DNA of 22,129 nt, from assembly GCA_030616535.1 (NCBI GenBank), contig JAUWXE010000005.1, positions 1 to 22,129 of the forward strand. The letters run 5' to 3'. The stretch's first letter is position 1. Each line of letters opens with the position of its first letter. This DNA is from Candidatus Aerophobota bacterium (GTDB taxonomy: Bacteria; Aerophobota; Aerophobia; Aerophobales; AE-B3A). Under the pieces are notes generated by a model. It was not told the DNA's origin and ran no database searches. It saw only the letters and a list, made by a program, of their open reading frames with translations. Shown in pieces: positions 7,554-12,952 of this stretch. The position numbers and the translations under genes were made by a program.

Positions 7554-7991
7554 CTATCCTCCCTCTTTCTTCTTATAAGAGGCTGTAGCTGTGCTGGAGA
7601 TACCTCCCCTTACAGCAAACTTTGCCACCACGCTAATCTCTATGGGATCCAGAACAGCCACCAGATCCTCCAGAATTTTATTCACCACATGTTCATGGAA
7701 TATTCTGACCTGCCGAAAGGAGTAAAAATAGTACTTCAAAGACTTCAGCTCTATACATAATTTGTTGGGCACATATTTAATGGTGATAGTAGCCTGGTCA
7801 GGAAGCTCGGAGAAAGGACAGAGGCAGGTAAATTCATCTGTAGTATGCTCCATCTGGATGGGTCGGTAAGGATATTCATAGGAAATGGTCTTGAGAATAG
7901 AACGGTCAATAACCGAGGGTTCAAAACTTTTCCCCACCGCTTTTTTTGCTTTTAGTTCCTCTTCAGGTGGAAGGCGATCTTCATATATCAT
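7554..7991 (-). CDS. queF: NADPH-dependent 7-cyano-7-deazaguanine reductase QueF
   Basis: QueF reduces preQ0 to preQ1 in queuosine (tRNA wobble base) synthesis. The family block is clear: TDEFTCLCPFSELPDQATI, with the catalytic Cys in CPFS and the Asp of PDQA; then IELKSLKYYFYSFR (NADPH-binding E(S/L)K(S)hK(L/Y)Y(F/Y)) and FHEHVVNKILEDL. The C-terminus has RGGI. I start the gene at ATG 7989-7991 because GAGG sits 8 bases upstream and the resulting 145 residues fit the single-domain QueF type. The frame is open back to a GTG at 8132, but those 47 extra residues do not resemble the family and overlap predicted hairpins. Other queuosine genes are not nearby. Confidence 0.88.
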   Translation of the reverse strand: MIYEDRLPPEEELKAKKAVGKSFEPSVIDRSILKTISYEYPYRPIQMEHTTDEFTCLCPFSELPDQATITIKYVPNKLCIELKSLKYYFYSFRQVRIFHEHVVNKILEDLVAVLDPIEISVVAKFAVRGGISSTATASYKKKEGG

Positions 7992-8027
7992 CTTAAAATC
8001 CTCAGGATCCTCAAAGGAATGTGACGG

Positions 8028-8136
8028 CCACCAGGATAAATAAACTCCCTGACAGATAGAAAATTGGTGGTCATCATTCCAATTCTCACAAAACAAGATA
8101 CCAGAACTAACAAGATATTCAAGGGGACACACCCCT
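8028..8136 (-). promoter_or_regulatory. Structured leader ahead of queF (candidate cis-regulatory RNA)
   Basis: The 186-base gap between the DtxR gene and the queF ATG holds several inverted repeats in the transcript sense. These are a 5-bp stem with a 5-base loop (8122-8126/8132-8136), a 9-bp stem with one G-U pair (8059-8067/8079-8087), and a 6-bp CCACCA/TGGTGG pairing (8028-8033/8065-8070). The 6-bp pairing uses bases also needed by the 9-bp stem, so the two are mutually exclusive. No known preQ1 riboswitch consensus is recognisable. Regulatory function is inference. Confidence 0.35.
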
Positions 8137-8177
8137 CCGATTCTTCTCTATATTTTTGAAATTTCGATAATAAAGTA

Positions 8178-8573
8178 TCATGAATCTTGCTTTCTTTGAG
8201 AAAAAGACCCTACCAATTCCACCAATTTTTCCAGAACTTGTGGACTGACAGTGTGCTCCATTTTGCAGGCATCTTCATCGGCAGTTTTGGGATCTACACC
8301 CAATACCTCAGTGAGAAACTTAAAAAAAGTCTGATGACGAGAACAAATTGCTTCAGCTAATCTCTCTCCTCTATTAGTTAACTCTATATACCCATATTTT
8401 TCATGACTTATCAGTCTCTCTTTGGCCAAGGTTTCTAAGGCTCCACTTACACTGGACATTTTAACCTTCAATTCTCGGGCAATGTTTTTAACTCGGACTA
8501 CTCCTTTATCTTTTTCTAGATTTCTTATAGTCTCCAGGTAATTCTCCATACTGGAAGTTAGCCTCTCAGCCAT
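8178..8573 (-). CDS. DtxR-family metal-dependent transcriptional repressor
   Basis: A 131-residue regulator with an N-terminal winged helix (YLETIRNLEKDKGVVRVKNI, then MSSVSGALETLAKERLI) and a helical metal-binding and dimer domain; the SH3-like third domain is absent. By alignment from memory with DtxR, the primary metal site is M9, C103, E106 and H107 (ACKMEH), which favours an iron-type sensor. H80 of the ancillary site is kept, but the usual Glu and second His positions appear to be Phe and Asp. I chose ATG 8571-8573 because GGAGGTG lies 7 bases upstream; a start five codons earlier is possible but has no such site. As the last gene of the Feo operon, it probably represses that operon and itself. 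Confidence 0.88.
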   Translation of the reverse strand: MAERLTSSMENYLETIRNLEKDKGVVRVKNIARELKVKMSSVSGALETLAKERLISHEKYGYIELTNRGERLAEAICSRHQTFFKFLTEVLGVDPKTADEDACKMEHTVSPQVLEKLVELVGSFSQRKQDS

Positions 8574-8603
8574 ATCTGTCACCTCCATATCAAGCCCACT
8601 TCT

Positions 8604-10022
8604 CTAGCTAATCAAGCTAAAAATAAAATGAAGTAATCCTCCCACTCCCAGAGCCACAGCTAGCATTAAAGCCGTGCTCTTTAGGGTATCTTTCACCCCT
8701 AGTTCTTTTAAAAAAACCGCAAAAGTAGCGGCACAGGGAAAGTAGATAGCCAACATAGCTACTACAGTAATGACTTGATAAAGATCCATAATACCGGCAT
8801 TTAACAGGGGAGCGAGCAGGCCAGTAGCTACGTCCTTTCTTAAGAAACCTATTACTAAGGAGTAGATGGCTTCCTGGGGGAGTCCCAACCATCTTCCCAT
8901 AATTGGACCTAGTATCTTGGATAAGAAATCTGTGACGTGTAAAGCATACAGTACATTAACTATGAAGATTCCCACAAACACCCAGGGAATGGCCCCCAAT
9001 AGAAATTGTTCCATCCTCAGGCGGGTTTTCATAAGGAGGTTGGAGAGTCGGGGCAATCTATAGGGAGGGATCTCTATAGCTATTTCCGGTGTTTCACCCT
9101 TTAGGATTTTGTTCAAGAGACTCCCCATACTAATGAAGATACCCATCAGGATGAGGTAGATCAAGCCTACCCAGGGTAAGCCAAAAGGTCCGATAATATT
9201 CAAGACTACGGCTGTTTGAGCCATACAGGGAATAGATATCCCCAGCAAGGTGAGCATCATAAACCTTTGTTTATCGGTCGTCAGGATCCTGGTGGCCATG
9301 ACTCCGGGAACGTTACAACCAAAGGAAAGAATGACCGGAACTATGGAGTAACCATGAAGACCGATGCGGTGAAAAACAGTATCCACCAAAACAGCCAGTC
9401 TGGGAAGATAGCCTATATCCTCCAGAAGAGTGAGGATAATATAGAAGACCAGAACTGCTGGCAGCACGATCCCTATGGGGACGAAAATTCCAGTGGTCAG
9501 GAGGCCAAAGGATTCCAGATAGCCAGTTCCAGGAGCACCAATTAGCATATCATGAATAAAACCATGAGGAAATATCTTTTCCACTGAGCCACGAATGAAG
9601 TTATCATAAGGGCCCTCGAAAAAGGGAACCATTAGCCTATCGGTTATAAATCCAGCTACGGTAATAAAGAACTTAAATATTCCCCAGAGAATACCTGCCG
9701 CTATAGGTAGGCCGGTAAGAGGTTTCACCGTGGCATCCTCTAATTTCTCCAAGAAGGTGGGATGCCGATGATGGACCTTTTGCACTCGGCTAGCGATAGC
9801 GCCAGCTTGTCCAAACCTTTCCTTCAACATAATCAGCTCTATTGGCTCACCGTGGTCTTTTTCCACTTCTTGAACTGCCTCTTTTAAAATCTTTTGAGAA
9901 ATTTTCTTTTTAAACTCTTTACTTCCCTCTAGGGCAAGGATTATCTGCCACCGGGGTAAGGAAATTTTTTCCTGAAGATATTTGATAGCTCGTTCTATTT
10001 TGGGTTCAAACTCTATTTTCAA
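8604..10022 (-). CDS. feoB: FeoB membrane (permease) part, separate gene
   Basis: A 472-residue inner-membrane protein for ferrous iron uptake, lacking the G domain. Residues 1-90 are helical and charged like the FeoB guanine-dissociation-inhibitor domain (ERAIKYLQEKI, then LPRWQIILALEGSKEF). About 100-470 contains the gate repeats with many membrane helices, including SFGCNVPGVMATRIL and SIPCMAQTAVV, plus the FLRKDVATGLL segment. The start is TTG (10020-10022) with AGAGGGG 6 bases upstream, and it overlaps the end of the GTPase gene by 17 bases in another frame. Together the two genes cover a full FeoB. Split FeoB systems exist, so this can be functional; see the finding on the 7-bp near-duplication. 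Confidence 0.87.
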   Translation of the reverse strand: MKIEFEPKIERAIKYLQEKISLPRWQIILALEGSKEFKKKISQKILKEAVQEVEKDHGEPIELIMLKERFGQAGAIASRVQKVHHRHPTFLEKLEDATVKPLTGLPIAAGILWGIFKFFITVAGFITDRLMVPFFEGPYDNFIRGSVEKIFPHGFIHDMLIGAPGTGYLESFGLLTTGIFVPIGIVLPAVLVFYIILTLLEDIGYLPRLAVLVDTVFHRIGLHGYSIVPVILSFGCNVPGVMATRILTTDKQRFMMLTLLGISIPCMAQTAVVLNIIGPFGLPWVGLIYLILMGIFISMGSLLNKILKGETPEIAIEIPPYRLPRLSNLLMKTRLRMEQFLLGAIPWVFVGIFIVNVLYALHVTDFLSKILGPIMGRWLGLPQEAIYSLVIGFLRKDVATGLLAPLLNAGIMDLYQVITVVAMLAIYFPCAATFAVFLKELGVKDTLKSTALMLAVALGVGGLLHFIFSLIS

Positions 10023-10515
10023 TTTTATCCCCTCTTAATATTTTTACAATTAGTTCTCGCAGCTTTTTAATCCCTTCTCCACTTACAGCTACACTGGGAA
10101 TTATGGGGACTCCTAAAGCTTGCTGGAGGTCCGGGATGTCTATCTCTATGCCTCGTTTCCGGGCTACGTCGATCATATTTAGATTAAGAATCATGGGCAA
10201 AGTTAACTCCTTTAATTGGAGGGTTAGATAAAGATTTCTCTCTAAATTAGTGGCATCCACGACATTGATGACTAAATCTGTAGGGTCTCTCATTAAGAGG
10301 TTGGCTGCTACCTCTTCGGCCCTGTCTGAAGGAATAAGAGAATAAACTCCCGGAGCATCAATTATCCTCACCTTTTTATTATTAATTATCATACTTCCTT
10401 CCAGGAACTCTACCGTTGTTCCCGGATAATTGGAGATAATGACCTTTATTCCAGTAAGGCGGTTGAAGACCACACTTTTTCCTACATTAGGATTTCCCAT
10501 AAGCAGTATTCTCAT
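10006..10515 (-). CDS. feoB: FeoB GTPase (G-domain) part, separate gene
   Basis: A 169-residue cytosolic GTPase matching the N-terminal domain of FeoB. G1 is GNPNVGKS (7-14), G2 lies in the YPGTTVE region, G3 is DAPG, G4 is NMID, and G5 lies near SVAVSGEGI. It stops right after the G domain, exactly where a full-length FeoB would enter the helical GDI domain. Its ATG overlaps the feoA stop by one base (TGATG), indicating coupling with FeoA, and its 3' end overlaps the permease gene by 17 bases. It is expected to assemble with the separate permease. Complete by motif; not a truncated remnant of the G domain. Confidence 0.88.
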   Translation of the reverse strand: MRILLMGNPNVGKSVVFNRLTGIKVIISNYPGTTVEFLEGSMIINNKKVRIIDAPGVYSLIPSDRAEEVAANLLMRDPTDLVINVVDATNLERNLYLTLQLKELTLPMILNLNMIDVARKRGIEIDIPDLQQALGVPIIPSVAVSGEGIKKLRELIVKILRGDKIENRV

Positions 10516-10745
10516 CAGCTCACCCTCCTTACTACAACTCTACCTGCCATTCTCCGGCCAATAGCTATGCGAGCTCCCTCCACCTCAATCATAATTGGAC
10601 CTCCCATAGGCTGAGTGGTTATTTTCTGAACGATCTTACCCGGCATAATGCCCAGAGACGACAGATGTCGCTGCAATCCAAACCCTCCTTGGAGGCTCAT
10701 TACTTGTGCTCTTACTCCCACTGGCAGATCCAACAAAGTTCCCAT
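10515..10745 (-). CDS. feoA: FeoA SH3-like iron-transport accessory protein
   Basis: A 76-residue protein with the FeoA/SH3-like pattern: L-x-x-L near the start, GVRAQVMSLQGG, then LGIMPGKIVQK and a C-terminal beta segment ending in GRRMAGRVVVR. FeoA is needed for FeoB-driven Fe(II) uptake. The ATG at 10743-10745 has GGAGAGG 7 bases upstream. It is the first gene of feoA-feoB(G)-feoB(M)-dtxR, and its upstream region carries a candidate DtxR box, so iron-dependent repression is likely. Confidence 0.92.
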   Translation of the reverse strand: MGTLLDLPVGVRAQVMSLQGGFGLQRHLSSLGIMPGKIVQKITTQPMGGPIMIEVEGARIAIGRRMAGRVVVRRVS

Positions 10746-10788
10746 TTCTAGCCTCTCCTTAAACTTAAATTAGGCTTTCCTATTTTTA

Positions 10789-10808
10789 TTAGATTAACCT
10801 AACTTAGG
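10789..10808 (-). promoter_or_regulatory. Candidate DtxR/IdeR-type operator upstream of feoA
   Basis: The plus-strand stretch TTAGATTAACCTAA (10789-10802) is palindromic at 12 of 14 positions, and it overlaps a second exact palindrome CCTAA-C-TTAGG (10798-10808). On the minus strand this reads like half-sites of the DtxR/IdeR consensus (TTAGGTTAG/CTAACCTAA). It lies 44-63 bases before feoA, in an operon that encodes a DtxR-family protein. The match is by eye, not scored. Confidence 0.55.
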
Positions 10809-10811
10809 ATA

Positions 10812-10916
10812 CATAAAAAAATGGGGACGTGATTATTTTTTCTAGTTCTCTCTTCCCCCAGTACAATTATTTCCTTTTTGAAAAACGAAAAAAATAATCA
10901 CGTCCCCTTTTTTATG
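10812..10916. repeat. MITE-like element with about 29-bp terminal inverted repeats
   Basis: The left arm contains GGGGACGTGATTATTTTTTC (10823-10842) and begins CATAAAAAAAT at 10812. The right arm is its reverse complement with one extra A (10887-10907), continuing as TTTTTTATG to 10916. About 44 unrelated bases lie between the arms. No transposase is encoded. Similar GGGGAC...-type ends are, from memory, common around IS200/REP-type transposases in many genomes. This family link is a guess. Confidence 0.65.
10815..10907 (-). terminator. Probable terminator formed by the repeat arms
   Basis: Read on the minus strand, the two arms form a stem of about 20 bp (GGGGACGTGATT paired with AATCACGTCCCC, plus A/T pairs) with a roughly 45-base loop, followed directly by ATTTTTTT. 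This resembles a long-stem intrinsic terminator between the aldolase gene and the feo promoter. The large loop and A/U-rich half of the stem make its strength uncertain. Confidence 0.45.
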
Positions 10917-10942
10917 AAAAAAATAATCACGTCCCTTTTTTA
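10916..10942. repeat. Third copy of the repeat arm, overlapping the aldolase stop codon
   Basis: GAAAAAAATAATCACGTCCC (10916-10935) followed by TTTTTTACT repeats the right arm of the neighbouring element at a 29-base offset. The minus-strand TGA stop of the aldolase (10927-10929) and its final Lys-Gly-Thr codons are written by this copy. Confidence 0.7.
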
Positions 10943-11961
10943 CTTTTTCTAGCCTCATCGGACATCCAAGAAAACTTGTGCCACCACGGCTTACTTACTA
11001 TGCGGGCCAGGTTTTTGATCTGTTGAATTCTGGGTAAAGCAATCTTCCGGAAAGAAGTTTCCAGACTGTCCCAATCTTTGGTGGCCTCGGCTGTGAAGGA
11101 CTCTTTGAAATAGGCTCGGCCACACATAGGTCCAGCAAAGAGGTCGGCCACAATTCCGAACTGGGCTGCATACTGCTCAAAGTCAACTGCTGCACTTAGG
11201 AGAAGCATTGGTCTATCAACAGCCTGGGCCATCGCCTCAGCCGTTGCTCTGATTGTCTTGGGGCTACTGATTTTGGTAATCTTGTGGTCTTCTTCGACCC
11301 AGAGAACAGGAACTTGGGTTTTGTAAAAATGACCATAAGGACCAAAGTCTTCGGCAATTCTTACCAGTCCCTCAGGGAGTCTTTTCGCCATCTCTAGCTT
11401 AGACTCACCCCGTCTTTGAAACATTAAGACTTCATTAAAGAGAAGCTTACCAAGTTTTTGAGATCTCTGAAAGATATCCTTTAACCAATCAAGATTCTTT
11501 TCCCAGCTTTCTTTGTGGTCAGGGTCAAGTTTTATCAAAGTCTTAAAGGCGTCGACCTTGTCAGTGCAAACCTCTGGATCAATGGAAAGTCGGGCAAGTT
11601 GTCCTTTCCCGTCGTCGATTGAGATGGGATTGGTATCTTCCAGCCTTCCGATAAGGAGGACATTTTTGCCCAGGAGATCTCGAAAACCGGGGCTCTCGAA
11701 AACAAGTCGATTAAAAAGAGCCGCCGTCGAAATACCCCCCAGAGCCCGAGCAAATCTTCGACCTACTTCTCTTACATCGTCATCGGTAGCCGGCCTTTTC
11801 TGACCAATGTGTTTCAAATAGGCTGTCGTTAGCTTAAGATAGGAATTATGTTGATCAGAAGCAAAGACATCCATAGTTCCGTCGGGAGCATATTTTGTCA
11901 TCGCTTTGAAGATATCCTCCCCTACCTCAACGCCATCCGAATATTTTGCCCATATAGACAT
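10927..11961 (-). CDS. LacD-like class I sugar-bisphosphate aldolase (divergent)
   Basis: A 344-residue cytosolic protein that I assign to the LacD/DhnA-type aldolase barrel, whose members cleave tagatose or fructose 1,6-bisphosphate through a Schiff base. Matching blocks are FASDQH (family: DQRG) at 33-38, KVDAFKTLIKLDPD (135-148; family ADAVKhLhYY), FYKTQVPV with K214 at the expected catalytic Lys (family hhKhEhPV), and RPMLLLSAAVD...CGRAYF (250-285; family LSAGV...CGRATW). It is distant from textbook members, so the substrate is uncertain. The ATG at 11959-11961 has GGAGG 5 bases upstream and its own promoter. The last residues (about KKGT) are encoded by an inserted repeat arm, so the original C-terminus may have been replaced. 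Confidence 0.62.
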   Translation of the reverse strand: MSIWAKYSDGVEVGEDIFKAMTKYAPDGTMDVFASDQHNSYLKLTTAYLKHIGQKRPATDDDVREVGRRFARALGGISTAALFNRLVFESPGFRDLLGKNVLLIGRLEDTNPISIDDGKGQLARLSIDPEVCTDKVDAFKTLIKLDPDHKESWEKNLDWLKDIFQRSQKLGKLLFNEVLMFQRRGESKLEMAKRLPEGLVRIAEDFGPYGHFYKTQVPVLWVEEDHKITKISSPKTIRATAEAMAQAVDRPMLLLSAAVDFEQYAAQFGIVADLFAGPMCGRAYFKESFTAEATKDWDSLETSFRKIALPRIQQIKNLARIVSKPWWHKFSWMSDEARKSKKGT

Positions 11962-12003
11962 GCTTTCCTCCTTCGTAATAAAGACTTAAGTATATGGGTT
12001 TGT

Positions 12004-12031
12004 ATTTTATTTTAATGGCAAAAATTGTCAA
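12004..12031 (-). promoter_or_regulatory. Promoter for the LacD-like aldolase
   Basis: A perfect minus-strand TTGACA (12026-12031), a 16-base spacer and TAAAAT (12004-12009, 5 of 6 to consensus). Transcription should start near 11997, leaving about a 36-base leader to the ATG. Confidence 0.65.
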
Positions 12032-12065
12032 GCACGCGAACTCATTTCTGGAGCGAGACCCAAAG

Positions 12066-12084
12066 GCCGGTAATTACTGCCGGC
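12066..12084. other. Intergenic hairpin between the zinc-ribbon gene and the aldolase promoter
   Basis: GCCGG (12066-12070) and CCGGC (12080-12084) form a 5-bp GC stem with a 9-base loop, and outer CCC/GGG bases could add to it. On the minus strand only CTTT follows, so it is a weak terminator at best for the iscU operon. Confidence 0.35.
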
Positions 12085-12170
12085 TAGGGAAAAAAAGAAT
12101 AAGGAAGGGTTATTTTCTCACCGCACAGAAGAACAATCTGGCTATCGAGCTTTAATTCGTTCTTGAACTA

Positions 12171-12368
12171 TTATTTAAGTTTTGCTCTACAGTGGGGGCA
12201 GACAGAAGCTTGTCCTGGCAGGACTTCTCCGCACTGACTGCAGAACTGCAATTCTTTACCACAAGCCTGGCAAAAAGGAAAGGGTTTGGAGAGGCTGGCG
12301 TCACAATAGGGACAAAGACAGACTTTCTTCTCTGCCTCAGCATTTTTTGATCTGTAGGGCGGTCTCAT
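12171..12368 (-). CDS. Small double zinc-ribbon protein
   Basis: A 65-residue protein with four CxxC knuckles: CPYC, CQAC, CSQC and CPHC. These form two four-cysteine zinc ribbons, each joined by a short linker. Nothing else is present apart from a basic N-terminus (MRPPYRSKNAEAEKK). Such proteins can bind nucleic acids, partner proteins or metal, and the function is unknown. The ATG at 12366-12368 has GGAG about 8 bases upstream and lies 11 bases after the iscU stop, so it is probably co-transcribed with the Fe-S scaffold. An overlapping ORF in another frame at 12152-12343 also shows Cys but lacks the knuckle pattern and is a shadow. Confidence 0.7.
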   Translation of the reverse strand: MRPPYRSKNAEAEKKVCLCPYCDASLSKPFPFCQACGKELQFCSQCGEVLPGQASVCPHCRAKLK

Positions 12369-12379
12369 TGTTTTCTCCT

Positions 12380-12766
12380 CTAACTTTGGGGCTTATTTTG
12401 TCTTTTTCGATAGTTCTCGATGGCCTTGTGGAGAGCATCTGCCCCTAGATTAGAACAGTGCAGTTTATTCTTGGGAAGACCTCCCAGTTCTTCGGCCACC
12501 ATCTTGTTGGTGATTTCCATAGCCTCATCCAGGGTCTTCCCCTTGGCCATTTCACTGACGATACTGGATACCGCGATGGCTGCGCCACAACCGAAGGTTT
12601 TGAACTTTACATCGCTGATACGCTCATGGTTGACTTTGATATAAAAGGTCATCAGATCCCCACATACAGGATTACCCACCGTCCCTTCCCCATCCGCATC
12701 GGTGATTTCACCCACATTGCGGGGATTCATGAAGTGATCCATCACCTTTTGGTTGTATTGGAACAT
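12380..12766 (-). CDS. iscU: IscU/NifU-type iron-sulfur cluster scaffold
   Basis: A 128-residue scaffold on which Fe-S clusters are built. It keeps the three cluster ligands C35 (GNPVCGD), C60 (FGCGAAIAVSS) and C104 (KLHCSNLGADAL), the conserved D37 and the adjacent H103. It is the single-domain form, without the NifU C-terminal domains. No cysteine desulfurase or chaperones are next to it, so sulfur must come from a desulfurase elsewhere. It is followed closely by a zinc-ribbon gene. The ATG at 12764-12766 has only a weak purine-rich ribosome site (AGAAGAAGAG). A promoter about 130 bases upstream gives it a long leader. Confidence 0.9.
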   Translation of the reverse strand: MFQYNQKVMDHFMNPRNVGEITDADGEGTVGNPVCGDLMTFYIKVNHERISDVKFKTFGCGAAIAVSSIVSEMAKGKTLDEAMEITNKMVAEELGGLPKNKLHCSNLGADALHKAIENYRKRQNKPQS

Positions 12767-12896
12767 CTCTTCTTCTTTTACTTTTTATATCACAGTTTGA
12801 AGTTCAGAACCCCTCATTATGTTTTGCACTTTAACCTTGAGGTAAATTTGAGAAATCCTTTTAAATCAAAATTTATCCTTGATGAGCGCCTCCTAA

Positions 12897-12925
12897 TAAA
12901 TATAATAACCCACAGATTCTGTCAA
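12897..12925 (-). promoter_or_regulatory. Promoter for the iscU-zinc ribbon pair
   Basis: The minus strand has an exact TTGACA (12920-12925). Possible -10 boxes are TATTTA after 17 bases (12897-12902) or the better TATATT after 15 bases (12899-12904). Either predicts about a 125-base leader before iscU. Confidence 0.5.
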
Positions 12926-12952
12926 CAAGGTAGATCCTCTTAGTTAGATTAC

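Noticed and set aside
7992..8132. N-terminal extension of QueF from a GTG at 8132
   Set aside because: The 47 extra residues do not fit QueF, and a good ribosome site precedes the ATG at 7991.
10887..10942. Two direct 29-base repeats as a possible CRISPR array
   Set aside because: They abut directly, with no spacers, and the third copy is inverted; they are repeat arms of a mobile-type element.
12458..12943. Plus-strand 161-codon frame opposite iscU
   Set aside because: It lies across iscU and its leader on the other strand, has no family features and no ribosome site; a shadow.
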